A model generated the notes under the pieces. The model did no database searches. It was given only the letters and a program-made list of their open reading frames with translations, and was not told the DNA's origin. A DNA stretch of 64,000 bases from Corydoras sp. C115 (taxonomy: Eukaryota > Chordata > Actinopteri > Siluriformes > Callichthyidae), in NCBI GenBank assembly GCA_019802505.1, contig JAFMOC010000021.1, forward strand, positions 1,051,501-1,115,500, written 5' to 3'. Positions 20,330 through 31,420 of this stretch are shown piece by piece (positions within the stretch are counted from its first letter, which is position 1; every line of letters starts with the position of its first letter). A program made the position numbers and the translations under genes.

Positions 20330-20532
20330 GGTGGCACGGTGGCTTAGTGGTTAGCACGTTCACCTCTCAGCACTAGTTTCCATGTTCTCCCCGTGTCCGC
20401 GTGGGTTTCCTCCCACAGTCCAAAAACATGGATCAAGTCAATTGAATTCTCCAAATGACCTCATATAGAGTGAGTGCGTGTCCAGTGATGGATTGGCGCC
20501 CTTGTCTGGATGGATGGATGGATGGATGGAAA
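20330..20532 (+). mobile_element. V-SINE, plus strand, shortened, 9-bp TSD
   Basis: Head jumps to the V domain (B box lost), and the body jumps from GGCGCCC to a GGAT-repeat tail. TAAAAACAA flanks it at 20321-20329 and 20533-20541, exact, so the shortened form may itself have been the inserted form. Confidence 0.9.
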
Positions 20533-20582
20533 TAAAAACAACAGACATTGAGTGTAGAACTGAGCATGTGTACATATTATAT

Positions 20583-20730
20583 GGCTGGTGACTAAAGTAT
20601 CAGGACACCATCACATTACAAACCTGAAGCTCTCAGTTGCTTATAGTTCATCCGAATTGTGTCTGATGGAGTTAAGGTCAAGGTTACGGTCCTGTGCAGG
20701 ACAGTCAAATTCCTCCATATTAAACACAGC
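20583..20730 (-). pseudogene. Tc1-like transposon relic
   Basis: Minus-strand reading includes EEFDCPAQDRNLDLNSI, a decayed form of the Tc1 block W.PAQSPDLNPI. The left edge GACTAAAGTATCAGGACACC resembles a Tc1 terminal repeat. Most of the gene is deleted. Confidence 0.7.
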
Positions 20731-20767
20731 TAACAATGGCTTTATGGAGATTGTTTTGTGCATGAGA

Positions 20768-21088
20768 GCCTTCCCCTTACAGTTTCCATGCCCATCAATG
20801 GCAGAAAGTTTTGGGATCTGGGCTCGGCGGATACACTCAGGACAGGGAGCCGATCTAAAGCTGGGCACACACTCCCTCGCAGAGACACCAACACTATATA
20901 GGCGCAATTAAGAGCATTCAATTGACCTTGAATCCATGTTTTTGGACTGTGGAAGGAAACCTGAGACCCTGGAAGAAAACCTACGCTGATATGGGGAAAA
21001 CATGGAAACTCCACTCAGATTGGGATTCGAACCTTGATCCCCAGTGCTAAGAGGCAAAAGTTAACCACTAAGCCACTGTGCTACCCTG
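20768..21088 (-). mobile_element. V-SINE, minus strand, tail missing
   Basis: Begins within the body (CAGTTTCCATGCCCATCAAT) and runs to the head end GCCACTGTGCTACCC. Diverged; several substitutions in the B box. Confidence 0.85.
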
Positions 21089-21120
21089 AAAGTAAATCAA
21101 TGACATTAACGACTACGTAC

Positions 21121-21556
21121 TAGGGCTGTATTCAACAAAGGTTTTTCATAGTCGAATCTGATTCGTCAGATTTTCCCTATAGTCGACTGATAGTCGAATC
21201 AGTTAAATTTTCACCACAAGATGGCGCTATAAGCGTGGTTTTTAAAAAAGATTTTTTTTTTATATTTTACTCGTTTTTCTAGAGCACTGTAAATGAGATC
21301 CCCGTTCTGGACTTTTTTCCACTTCAAAGGAAAAACCTAAAAAAAAACTAAAAACCTAAAAATTAGGATGATTTTATTTGACAAAAGGCTATATATATAA
21401 CGAAAACAAAGACATTTCATGTAAAAAACTAATGCTTAGCAGCAGCCATGGACACCCCCATGTGGTCAAAATGGTACATTCGACTATGAGGTTCATAGTC
21501 GACTATGGTTCTTCGAATCGAATCGTCGAATCAGCGAATATTGCAGCTCACCCCTA
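21121..21556. mobile_element. hAT-type MITE, 436 bp, 8-bp TSD
   Basis: Ends TAGGGCTG (left) and, inverted, TAGGGGTG (right, reading CACCCCTA at 21549-21556). Flanking 8-mers CTACGTAC (21113-21120) and CTACGCAC (21557-21564) match at 7 of 8. The subterminal parts contain repeated GTCGAATC/GATTCGAC-type motifs on both sides that can pair. There is no coding capacity. TAGGG...CCCTA ends with 8-bp duplication fit hAT non-autonomous elements of fish. Confidence 0.85.
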
Positions 21557-21564
21557 CTACGCAC

Positions 21565-22011
21565 TTTTATTTTACTTTGAGATGCTTAATTGCATTGTTA
21601 ATACATCTTCACTTTCATGTCTCTCTTATCCCGGTTCTCTCTCTTTCCCTTGGCACTTGCCAGGCTGTCATTGTAAATAAGTCATAATGTCATAATGGCC
21701 TGTCTGGTTAAATTCAAGGCTTCCTCTAGACTGCATAGTTAATCTAAAGAGAGAGATTGTTTAATTGACATGTATCCTTTAAATTCCCAGCAATATCCTA
21801 CGTTCATAAAGAATTCTAACTTAAGTCATTTTAGATTTGTTAGACACCAAGTTTCAGTTTGAAGCAATTGTAACGTTTTAGTCGTTTCCTTTTATTTATA
21901 GAAGAATGCATATGTAAATTTCACATGGAATCAGTAGAAAAAAACAAAAGATTAACATCAATATATTCTTAAGCATAGCCAATATATTTAAGTTGCTATG
22001 ATTTATTTTTA
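21565..22011. other. AT-rich intergenic DNA
   Basis: No gene or repeat recognised. Confidence 0.4.
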
Positions 22012-22275
22012 GGGTAGCATGGCAGCGTAGTGGTTAGCACGTTCACCTTTTACCTCTCAAAATCCATATGGATTTTATCCAGTTTCCTCAAACAGTCTAT
22101 AAAAAACATGGATTCAAGGTGATCTGGCTATAATAAATTACCCATATATGTGTAAGTGTGTGCCAACGATAGATTGACCAGTGCCCAAAAACTGACCAGT
22201 GCCCAAAACGTTTCCCCATGGACGGCATTGGGGAACCCCATCTGTGAGAATGAAGTGGAAGATAACGAGATGATA
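22012..22275 (+). mobile_element. V-SINE, plus strand, highly diverged
   Basis: GGGTAGCATGGCAGCGTAGT opens a head; B box and half the V domain are lost; a 20-base local repeat ACTGACCAGTGCCCAAAA occurs at 22187-22207. Ends GGAAGATAACGAGATGAT. Confidence 0.78.
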
Positions 22276-22439
22276 TTTTCTTTAATGCATAAGAACATAC
22301 AAGAGTGAAAACCAACAGATGCCCATCACATCCATACGTTTACTTGTAAATATGCACAAGCTTATTGAATTTGACTTCATTTCACAGTTTAAATAGTTTT
22401 AGATTTGAAATGAACTTCTCTCTAAAATGAAAGACTTCT

Positions 22440-22620
22440 CTGAGATGGGATGGCAACTTGTCTAGGGTCTTTAAGCATCACTTACTCTGTTCCAGGACTG
22501 TCTAAAAGCAGCTTTACAATTTGTTAAACCCCAAAAGACAGTAGCAAGAAAAAAAGGCCTGGCATTTGTTTAATTTTTTATAGGAAATATATTTTGTGAG
22601 GACCATGGTTCAGTGGGAGA
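22440..22620 (-). mobile_element. LINE-tail-like retroposon, minus strand
   Basis: Inverse of the family end: AAAAGCAGCTTTACAATTTG, CAGTAGCAAGAAAAAAAGGC and GAGGACCATGGTTCAGTGGG. Compare 7740-7960. Confidence 0.65.
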
Positions 22621-23340
22621 TCCTTCATAAGCAGTAGCATTAACATATAAAAATAGTAAAATACTTGTATGTATGTATTAGTATATTTTGGTTCTCAGAC
22701 GAACATAATGATGTATAATAGTACAATATTAAACTCTTTAAGGAAAAAATGCGAATGAATTTGTGTACCAATTAAAAGGATTTTAATTTGTTAATTTGTG
22801 TTTTTACTTGATTCATGTACATTTTTACCTTGATTTGTGTTTATGTTTCTTATTTTTTTACATAGATTCTTTTGCAGTGTGGAATGTAATATGGATATAC
22901 GTACTATGCCATATCTGATTAATAATGAATTTACTTGTTTGTTATTGGTGGGCTGAAAAAAAAATCATTCCATTTAATCATTTATGTAAATGTACCACTT
23001 TTTAATAGTGAGCTCTCAAAACTGAGTACTTGTCTATTTTTTTTAAATACATTGCAAAGGGACAGACGAAATTGCATTTGTCAGTAGTAGTAGTACAGTG
23101 GCATGCACTGAACCTGTCAACAGGAGCTATTTAAGTGAGCAAGCATAGCATTCAGATAGAGCTTGAAATGCAATTTGTTTTAGTTGACATCTGTGCAATC
23201 TAATCTACTTTACATGAAATTACAACAAAGCCTTTTTGTCGAGCGAATTGACTGTTAGATGATGATGAAAGGTGGCTGATCAATCACTCCATGTGCAAAA
23301 AAGTGGACACAAAATAAATGGTTTTGTGCTAAAATTTGGC
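22621..23340. other. AT-rich intergenic DNA
   Basis: Nothing recognised beyond a short GTAGTAGTAG run at 23083-23093. Confidence 0.4.
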
Positions 23341-23960
23341 AAAAACAGACCTCCTGATCATTACAGTCGATGTCTTGATTCATTCTGACTTGGCCCTGTA
23401 AATCAACCTTTCTAAAGCTCCCCAGTCGGCTCTGTCTGAAACCTGTTTTCCAACTGACATTCAGCTTAAACTATATAAACAGGTTATCAAAATGGCCTGT
23501 TCCTATAGATTTATGATATCCATCAAGACCATCCAACCATTTCTGACTGGGGAGGTTATTCAGATGGAACTCCAAGCCCTTACCAACCTTTAAATCTACT
23601 ACTGCAATGCATCTTATATGTTCAAACCTCTGCAGCTGATCCAGAACTCGGTGGCTCATGTGTTGTTGAACCAATCCGAATGAGCTCTTATAGTTTCATG
23701 ATGCATCTCTCTATATGTTTCCAGTGGTTGTTTGCATCATGTACAAGCGCCTGACTCTGGCATGTAGACAATCTCTAGATCTGCCCCCTCTTCCACAAAC
23801 TCTCTTACTTAAAGGTACTCTGCAGTTCACAGAGTTCCACTGGCAGTAAAGATTTCACATCACTATGGTGTCAATTCAATTTTATAACTTCACACGGCTA
23901 GACGATAGCATGATTTCCATGGCTCTGTCTGAAATTCATAGATACTCGTCAGGTCGCTTC
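23340..23960 (+). pseudogene. L2/CR1-group LINE ORF2 3' fragment
   Basis: Broken plus-strand frames contain YYCNAS, KPLQLIQNSVAHVLLNQ (23615-23680) and, in another frame, FPVVVCIMYKRLTLACR. These follow the C-terminal order of L2-type LINE reverse transcriptases (DYCNALL, LQLIQNAAAR, LHWLPV, then a K.L.LAYK block; family knowledge). Stops and frameshifts make it dead. The upstream 23350-23570 may be the same element but is too diverged to read. Confidence 0.8.
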
Positions 23961-24044
23961 TACAATAACTTTATCTGAGTCAACTTTTAGAAATTGTTGT
24001 TGGGAGAGGATTGGAGGTATTTAGACATTAGAATGGAATTGTTA

Positions 24045-24045
24045 C

Positions 24046-24076
<31 letters not shown>

Positions 24077-24083
24077 AATAATA
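24045..24083. repeat. (ATT)n microsatellite
   Basis: About ten ATT units passing into AATAATAAT, immediately left of a V-SINE tail. Confidence 0.95.
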
Positions 24084-24087
24084 CTTT

Positions 24088-24383
24088 ATTACTTTTCTAC
24101 TAGGGTCACAGAGGGGTTTCCCATGCCCATCTAGGTGAGAAGGTCACGGGCGGTGGGCAGATACACCCAAGACCGGGTGCCGATCCATCGCTGGGTACAA
24201 AATTCCTCACACAAACACACACTGTGTAGAGGCGATTTAGATAGGGGCAATTTAGAGCAGCCCACTCACATTCCGTCTATTTTTTGGACTGTGGAAAGAC
24301 TGGAGAACTTGAAGGAAACTACACCCAGATTGATATTCAAACCCGGATCCCAAGCACTGACGAGCCAGTGCCCCCGTGCCGCC
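24088..24383 (-). mobile_element. V-SINE, minus strand, old
   Basis: From TTTTCTACTAGGGTCACAGA to GTGCCCCCGTGCCGCCCC. The body carries an internal repeat (GCGATTTAGATAGGGGCAATTTAG) and the V domain is shortened. Confidence 0.83.
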
Positions 24384-24420
24384 CCACTTGCAAGTTATTT
24401 GGGAAAAAAACTCTCTGCAT

Positions 24421-24765
24421 GGCGGCACGGTGGCTTAGTGGTTAGCACGTTCGCCTCTCAGCGCTAGGGGTTCCCGGTTCGAATCCCTATCTGGGTGGAG
24501 TTTCCATGTTCTCCCCGTGTCTGTGTGGGTTTCCTCCGGGTTCTCCGGTTTCCTCCCACAGTCCAAAAACATGGATCAAGTCAATTGAATTCTCAAAATT
24601 GCCCCATATAGAGTGTGACTGTGTGAGTGAGTGTGTGCCCAGCGATGGATTGGCGCCCTGTCCTGGGACTATCTGCCCAGCGCCCGAGACGTTCTCCCCT
24701 GGATGGGCATGGGAAACCCCACCGCGACCCTAATAGAGGATAAAGCGGGAGATAATGAATGAATG
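24421..24765 (+). mobile_element. V-SINE reference copy, plus strand, 12-bp TSD
   Basis: The best copy to read the structure from: A box TGGCTTAGTGG at 24431-24441; B box GGTTCGAATCC at 24476-24486; central V domain at about 24497-24574, from GGAGTTTCCATGTTCTCCCC to CAGTCCAAAAACATGG; family-specific body 24575-24750; GAATGAATG tail 24755-24765. AACTCTCTGCAT flanks it exactly at 24409-24420 and 24766-24777. The V domain is the hallmark of fish V-SINEs (such as zebrafish HE1/DANA types, family knowledge). Transcription would be by RNA polymerase III from the internal boxes, and movement by a partner LINE. Confidence 0.97.
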
Positions 24766-24805
24766 AACTCTCTGCATGACTAAATGTTGACTAAATGTGT
24801 GCGAA

Positions 24806-25036
24806 AATCTATCACTGGGCACACACACACTCACAGAGACACACACACTCTATATGGGGTAATTTGGAGAATTCAATTGACCTTGATCCATGTTTTTGGA
24901 CTGCGGAAGGAAACCGGAGAACCTGGAGGAAACCCACGCAGACACAGGTAAAACACGGAAACTCCAGATGGGGATTCGAACCGGGAATCCCTAGTGCTGA
25001 GAGGCGAACGTGCTAATCACTAAGCCACCGTGCCAT
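24806..25036 (-). mobile_element. V-SINE, minus strand, 3' part missing
   Basis: Begins in the body at ATCTATCACTGGGCACACAC and continues through V domain and head to AAGCCACCGTGCCA. The 3' half and tail are gone. Confidence 0.88.
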
Positions 25037-25985
25037 TTGCAAGGTATTAAAAAAACTATAAATACAATACACTGTGAAAAACTATGTCCAAAGATAAGGA
25101 AAATGAACACATAATAAAAAATTAATCAAGTAAAATAATCTGCCAATATAATTAATTAATTTATCTTGTAATTAATTTGTCTTTCTTTATCTTGTCTTAT
25201 TTTCTGAAATAAGAAAAGTCTCTAAAAACTAGCTTATATATCTTTTTGCAGTTTAAAGTACAATGGCTCTACACATGTTATACTCCATGCACTCCATGGC
25301 AGTAGTTCCCAAGTGGCGACACCAGTAATATCAACTGCATGACACTAAAGGCACTTAACACATAGCTGTACCGGGGGACCGACTCCTCAGTGTTATTAAA
25401 ATTAGTTTGGATAAAAGCATCTGCTATATGAGGAAATTAACTGTAATTACTGCAGGTCAATACATCACAGAGTCGTATTATATTTAAGAAGCATAAGAGT
25501 AGGAACAGGAAGGTTTGGAAATAGAACTAGCAAGACATGTTCTAACACTAGGAAGTGTTCAAAATCCAGTTTCTTTTCCGCCTTGTCTGCCTTCAGAACA
25601 GATAAGAGCAATACATATAAGTTCATCTTCACTGGAAGTTGGACGGGGATGTTAGCTAGCTAACTAACTTATATGGTTGTTGTCCGTTACATGTAAAGTA
25701 TTTTTAGAAGCACTTGTCAGCGCCGTCAGCCAAAATGTCAGCTCTGTCAGACATCAGAAACCTGATGGAGTTGGAATTTAAAGGAGTTGGCAAAATGTTT
25801 TTTTTTCTCCATCTTAACCATGCCTTCCATCCTAAAGCAGTTGAAGTCATTTATTTTGGTCCTAGCTGCATTTATAACCCCCCCAAAAAACAGCAATATT
25901 ATATTATAATATTATATAAATGAATTTCACATAATCGTAAGTGATTAACTATAATAAACTTCTACTAATTGAATGACTAAACACA
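25037..25985. other. Intergenic DNA with SINE tail remnant
   Basis: 25395-25425 is a plus-strand HpaI-type tail (TTTGGATAAAAGCATCTGCT). The rest is AT-rich and unassigned; an open plus frame at 25714-25923 (MSAPSAKMSALSDIRNLMEL...) shows no domain I know. Confidence 0.45.
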
Positions 25986-25993
25986 CGATTAAA

Positions 25994-26335
25994 AGGCTGC
26001 ACGGTAGCTTATGGGTTAGCATGTTTGCTTCTCAGCAGCGCTGGGGATTCAGATTCGAATCCCAATCTGGGTGGAGTTTCCATGTTCTCCGGGTTAGTCC
26101 TACAGTCCGAAAACATGGATAAGCTTTAAAGCAAGCTAAACTGGCTTCTTTAAATTGGCCCATATGTGTGTGTGTGTGAGTGAATGTGTTCAGCGATAGA
26201 TCGGTGGCCTGTCCTGGGTGTGCATCTGCCCAGCGCCCGAATCATTCTCCCCTGGATGGGAATGGGGGAACCCCCCCGCCATGACCCTACTAGAGGATTA
26301 AGCAGAAAATAATGAATAAATGCATGAATGAATAA
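25994..26335 (+). mobile_element. V-SINE, plus strand
   Basis: Full arrangement from GGCTGCACGGTAGCTTATGG to AATGAATAAATGCATGAATG with a short deletion in the V domain (GGGTTAGTCCTACAGTCC). Confidence 0.87.
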
Positions 26336-26343
26336 ATTGCCAT

Positions 26344-26550
26344 AATTAAATTGTCCCTATATAGTGTGAGTGTGTGTCTATGTGAGTGAGTGTGTGCCCA
26401 GCAAGAGATTGGCACCCTGTCCTGGGTCTATCTGCCCAGCGCCCGAAACGTTCTCCCTGGGCAGATCGACAGGGCACACATTTACTCATATAGACACATG
26501 GGCATGTGGAACCTCCTGCAACCCTAGTCCCTAGTATAGAATTAACTATG
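26344..26550 (+). mobile_element. V-SINE, plus strand, rearranged body
   Basis: Body from AATTGTCCCTATATAGTGTG to CGTTCTCCCTGGGCAG, then an inverted body piece (GACAGGGCACACATTTACTC) before GGCATGTGGAACCTCC resumes. A local inversion within the copy is the simplest reading. Confidence 0.75.
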
Positions 26551-26559
26551 AGTTATGAG

Positions 26560-26602
26560 TTTTCAGTTAGACAGTCAGACAGGCAAGCAGGCAGACACAG
26601 TC

Positions 26603-26639
<37 letters not shown>

Positions 26640-26672
26640 TTTTATTGATCCCAAAGAAAAATCATTCTATCT
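26560..26672 (-). mobile_element. LINE 3' end with (CAGA)n tail, minus strand
   Basis: (CAGA) repeats at 26602-26640 run straight into TTTTATTGATCCCAAAGAAA, the inverse of the common fish LINE 3' terminus (probably Rex3/RTE or L2; from memory). Only the terminus is present. Confidence 0.6.
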
Positions 26673-27540
26673 AAGTATGTGCTGAATGAAAACGTTATAA
26701 TTTAATAAAAAAACTTCTTTATTATTCTTTACGAGAGCACAGACATAGTTAGCCTCAGCCTGCAATTGAGAGCAAGAGCCATGCAGACAGAGAAACAGAA
26801 AGAGACATACATGACTGCCACACTCAGCCTAAGTAGTCATGGTAACTCTTTCTCTCCAGAGTATGCCTCCTACCACGCTGATTGATTTGTTAAGATTCTA
26901 CCTTGGCAGGACAAGTTTAAGAACAAGATCAGGAGCACTGCAGAGATAATGCAGATGTAAAAAATCTCTATTAAGTCAACTTTCAAATTAAAGTATGGAG
27001 AGGCTCATTTCTGCTTTTCTTTTAAAAAAAAAAGACCCATGGGGTCCTGTACTCTTGCAATGCAATCACAATCAAACAATAATGAGGATTAAAAACAAAA
27101 TTAACGGCGAATTAAAATGGCAGAAAGTAATCAGTGGGCAAGTTGTTGATTAATTTCCAAACACATCATACAAAAGCGGTTGTGATTTCTTTTCAAAGTA
27201 GCTTCATATAAAAATGCAGTTTCATTAAGTGCTGCTATCCAGCTGTCATGCTGATTAACTGTACACTGCTCTGGAACACAGTACTGCCTCTAATCCATCC
27301 TGCTTTCGTTTTGCAGAAAACTTTTAGATAAAACTCAGCAAATAGTTTCTAAAAATCAGTAGGAACATCCGTTTCTCTAAAAATGAAGTGCATACTTCAA
27401 TTTAATGGGCAAATACCATAGATACAGATCGAAAATAAATTACTGTAGGTATTTTTGCTTGATGAGTTTCAGTTTAAATATCTGTAATAAAATATAAAAC
27501 AAAATCATAATGACGCATTATATGCTTCCTTATTTTAAAA
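26673..27540. other. Repeat-free block, possible conserved DNA
   Basis: About 870 bases without a repeat. 27080-27320 is dense in short TAATTA, ATTAAC and TGATTAAT homeodomain-like motifs and balanced unique sequence. Neither coding frames nor paired splice sites are seen. An enhancer is possible but unproved. Confidence 0.45.
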
Positions 27541-27579
27541 TTTGGTGTTTTCACGTTCTTTCTGTTCTCACTAGGGTTT

Positions 27580-27725
27580 ACTCCTATTTCCTCCCACAGG
27601 CCAAAAACGGATTCAAGGTGAATTGGATGCTCTAAATTGCCTTTACTAAATCTTCCCTATGTAGTGTGAGTGTGCCCACAAATGGATTAGCACCCTGTCC
27701 CTGCATGGAGAACTTCCATGCAACC
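27580..27725 (+). mobile_element. V-SINE V domain and body piece, plus strand
   Basis: TCCTATTTCCTCCCACAGGC to TAGCACCCTGTCCCTGCATG; head absent. Confidence 0.75.
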
Positions 27726-27727
27726 CT

Positions 27728-27892
27728 TTGAGCTTGATCCAAGTTTTTGGAATGTGGGAGGAAACCAGAGAACCCGAAGAAACCCTGTGGACACGGGGAC
27801 AACATGGAAACTCCACCCAGATTGGGATTCGCACCAGGAATCCCTAGCGCTGAGAGCTGAATGTGCTAACCACTAAGCCACCATGCTGCCTG
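27728..27892 (-). mobile_element. V-SINE head and V domain, minus strand
   Basis: GAGCTTGATCCAAGTTTTTG to GCCACCATGCTGCC. Abuts the plus-strand piece on its left, making an inverted V-domain pair. Confidence 0.82.
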
Positions 27893-27912
27893 AATAACAA
27901 TAATAATAATAA

Positions 27913-28236
27913 GGGCGGCATGGTGGCTTAGTGGTTAGCACGTTCGCCACTCAGCACTAGGGATTCCCGGTTCGAATCCCCATCTGGGTGGAGTTTCCAT
28001 GTTCTCCCCGTGTCCGCGTGGGTTTCCTCCCACAGTCCAAAAACATGGATCAAGTCAATTGAGTTCTTCAAATTGCACCATATAGTGTGTGTCTGTGTGA
28101 GTGAGTGTGTACCCAGTGATAGATTGGTGCCCTGTCCTGGGTGTGTCTGCCCAGTGCCCGAGGCGTTCTCCCCTGGATGGGCATGGGGAACCCCCGCGAC
28201 CCTAATATAGGATAAAGCGGAATGATTGATGGGTGG
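27913..28236 (+). mobile_element. V-SINE, plus strand, in an ATA microsatellite
   Basis: Near-intact copy from GGGCGGCATGGTGGCTTAGT to GATTGATGGGTGG. ATAATAATAA lies on both sides, consistent with target duplication, although the repeat makes the exact border ambiguous. Confidence 0.9.
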
Positions 28237-28289
28237 ATAATAATAATAAAAATAGTTGTAGTTATTGTTTATGTTAAATTTATAATATA

Positions 28290-28600
28290 TCAATCAGAAA
28301 CAGTATTTGTTCTTCTGGAAAGTGTCTGTGGACATTTTTGCCCGCTCATCCAGAAGAGCAATGCGAGGTCAGATGAGAGGACCTGGCTCACAATCACCAT
28401 TCTAGTTCATTCCTAAGGTATTTGATGGGGTTGAGGTCAGCGCTCTGTGCAAGCCACTCAAGGTCTTTCATACAAAACTCAGCCAACCATGTGTTTATGG
28501 ACCTTGCTTTGTGCCCTGGAGCACAGTCATGCTGGAATAAAAAAGAACTGCTCCCAGACTGCCCTCACAATTGTCCAAAATATATGGTTAAGTGATGGAT
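28290..28600 (-). pseudogene. Tc1-like transposase fragment, catalytic E lost
   Basis: On the minus strand one open stretch reads FQHDCAPGHKARSINTWLAE and later WLAQSADLNPIKY (near 28417-28460). This is the DDE region of fish Tc1 transposases: HD.AP.HKA carries the second aspartate and QSPDLNPIE the final glutamate (family knowledge). Here that glutamate is K, so the fragment is inactive. No terminal repeats are seen. Confidence 0.85.
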
Positions 28601-28723
28601 GATTCCCAGCTTTACAATGACTACAATATACTGTACAGTGTCACAACTGTGTGTTGACATCAGACTATAAAAGAACACCAACACTAACAAGAATAATAAC
28701 AATAATAACAATAATTATAATTT

Positions 28724-28945
28724 CATATCATCTCATCATCGCTTAGTCCTATACAAGGGTCTCAGGGGGGGTTCCCCAAACCCAATCAGGGAAAAACATT
28801 TAGGGCACTGGGCAGATGGACCCAGAAAATAGCGCCAAATCCATCGCTGAGCAAACTTACACATACAATGTACGGAGGCAATTTGGATAGGGCAATTCAA
28901 TTGTAAAGGGGCAATTTGGATAATTCACCTTCAATCCATATATGT
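28724..28945 (-). mobile_element. V-SINE, minus strand, diverged
   Basis: TCATCTCATCATCGCTTAGT to ACCTTCAATCCATATATGTA; lost V domain and head. A short internal repeat of GGGGCAATTTGGATA occurs. Confidence 0.7.
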
Positions 28946-29203
28946 AGAAAGCAGGCATTTGCCAGAGTTAAAAAAAAAAAAAAAAGTACACTAACCTTAT
29001 TTAGACTGGGATGACTGCACTGGATTTGGCTCCTCAATCAGAATGATGCACTGTGGAAACAAATCAAAATTCAATATCATATGAACACACTGAGCGCAAT
29101 TACTCATTCAGTTTGAATCAGATATTATCTACCAACTCAGGTCATTTTTATCATCAACAGAACTTACTCCACACTTAAGCACACAACATTTTTAATAACT
29201 ACA
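28946..29203. other. Intergenic DNA
   Basis: Poly-A at 28970-28985; no gene or repeat recognised. It borders the tandem array. Confidence 0.4.
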
Positions 29204-31420
29204 ACACAAACTTCTTGGGGGCTCATATAAATTAGCCAATTAGAAATCCCCTGTAAGAAGCTCATAGATCTTAAATATAAAAGTCCCTTGAAAGAGGTTC
29301 ATTCACCTATTTAAGTCCTCTGTCATGGGCTCATATGTAATATTCTAATAAGTCCTCTTATCAGGGGCTTATATGCATTATAAATTGATTTGTCCACCCA
29401 AGGAAATATTTATTGAAAAAAACTAACAAAACACTTTTACATATACTTTATATATACTTATTAAATTCTATATTCATGGTCTCAGTGTTGGCTTATGTAC
29501 CTATTGATTAGGGGTGTAAAAGTACACAAAATTCATGGTTCAGTTCACACCGTGGTATAGACCTCACGGTTTGGTACCAATCCAGTACCTTAAGTCACCC
29601 AATAATCTCAATAGTAAATTCTTAATACTTACACAGATAATAAAACACTTACTTGAAACCCTTAACTTTATTTAAACAAAAAAAAAAGTATATTTCCTTA
29701 ATTATCTGAAAAGTTTACACCAAATTATACATTTTCTCCACAAATTAAGAAATCTTACTTCATTTCATTCTAGCAACACTTCAAATATTAATAAGCATTC
29801 TGTCCATACTTTTGCACACAAACCATTCTTACTAACTACAAAGCAAACTTCTTGGGGGCTCATAAATTAGCCAATTAGAAATCCCCTGTAAGAAGCTCAT
29901 AGATTTTAACTAAAAAGTCCCATGAAAGAGGTTCATTCACCTGTTTAAGTCCTCTGTCATAGGCTCATATGTTTTATTCTAAGCAACGTCCTCTTACAGG
30001 GGCTTATATTTGTTATAAATTTATTTGTCCCCCAATGAAAGGTTTATTGAAAAAAAAAAAAAGTCCTCATAAAACACTTTTAAATATACTTGATATGTAC
30101 TATTCATTTTCTCAATCTTAGCTTATGCACCTATAATTTGTACACAAACAGTACACAAAATTACTGGACCTCAGTACAAATTCGGTATAGTGGTGTGTGT
30201 GTGTGTGGGGGGGGGGGGGTTATTTTCGATTTTTTTTTTCCTTAAGTCACCCAATAATCATGATAGAAAATTGTTAATACAGCCTACATCAAAACAAACC
30301 ACACACAGATAATAAATCAGTCACCTAAAACCCTTAATAAAATTGAAACCAAATAAGTATATTTCCTTAAATAACCAACTAGTTTACCCCATCAGTCTGT
30401 TTTAAAAAATATATACCACAAATAGACGTAGTCTATTAACAACACATTGACTACAAATAAGCGTATATACATATACTCTAGATATTTTTATAAGTTTTAT
30501 TATTAAGCATCGTCCTCTTATCAGGGGCTTATATTTGTTATAAATTGATTTGTCCCCCAATGAAAGGTTTATTGAAAAAAAAAAAAAACGTCCTCATAAA
30601 ACACTTTTAAATATACTTGATATGTACTATTCATTTTCTCAATCTTAGCTTATGCACCTATAATTTGTACACAAACAGTACACAAAATTACAGGACCTCA
30701 GTACAAATTCGGTATAGTGGTGTGTGTGTGTGGGGGGGTTTCCTTAAGTCACCCAATAATCATGATAGAAAATTGTTAATACAGCCTACATCAAAATAAA
30801 CCACACACATAATAAATCAGTCACCTAAAACCCTTAATAAAATTGAAACCAAATAAGTATATTTCCTTAAATAACCAACTAGTTTACCCCATCAGTCTGT
30901 TTTAAAAAATATATACCACAAATAGACGTAGTCTATTAACACATTGACTACAAATAAGCGTATATACATATACTCGAGATATTTTTAACAATTATTTTCC
31001 CTCCTATAAACAAGAAATTATACATTTTCTCCTTAAAGGACAAATTTTAGAATCACTCATCAAATTATCTAACACCAACAACAAAACAAACTTCTTGGGG
31101 GCTCATATAAATTAGCCAATTAGAAATCCCCTGGAAGAAGCTCATAGATTTTAATTAAAAAGTCCCATGAAAGAGGTTCATTCACCTGTTTAAGTCCTCT
31201 ATCATGGGCTCATATGTTTTTTATTCTAAGCATCGTCCTCTTACCAGGGGCTTATATGCATTAATTTATTTGTCCCCCAAAGAAAGGTTTATTGAAAAAA
31301 AACGTCCTCATAAAGAGGTTCATTTTACATTTAACAATGATATTCACAACCTTAGCTTCTCTGGACCTTACGGTTCGGTGCGAAATTTATTTTTATTTAT
31401 TCTGAAGTATTTTTATAAAA
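29204..31420. repeat. Tandem array of a ~640-bp unit
   Basis: Landmarks recur in order. Block A (CAAACTTCTTGGGGGCTCAT, then ATTAGCCAATTAGAAATCCC) starts at about 29207, 29849 and 31087. Block B (CGTCCTCTTATCAGGGGCTT) occurs at about 29347, 29989, 30510 and 31232. The region TCACCCAATAATC, CACACAGATAATAAA and ACCCTTAA follows in each long unit. The third unit lacks its block A, giving a 527-bp spacing to the second (30064 to 30591), and these two are almost identical over about 400 bases, differing mainly in GT/G-run length and a few small indels. A GGTTCAGTTCACACCGTGG/GGTTTGGTACC motif in unit 1 recalls the inner ends of fish hAT elements. No coding frame. Confidence 0.85.

Noticed and set aside
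24421..24490. A functional tRNA gene (A box and B box present)
   Set aside because: The boxes belong to the SINE head, no cloverleaf or anticodon arm can be formed with confidence, and dozens of copies share it.
29204..31420. A CRISPR array
   Set aside because: Units are about 640 bp with no short direct repeats and unique spacers, and the genome is vertebrate.
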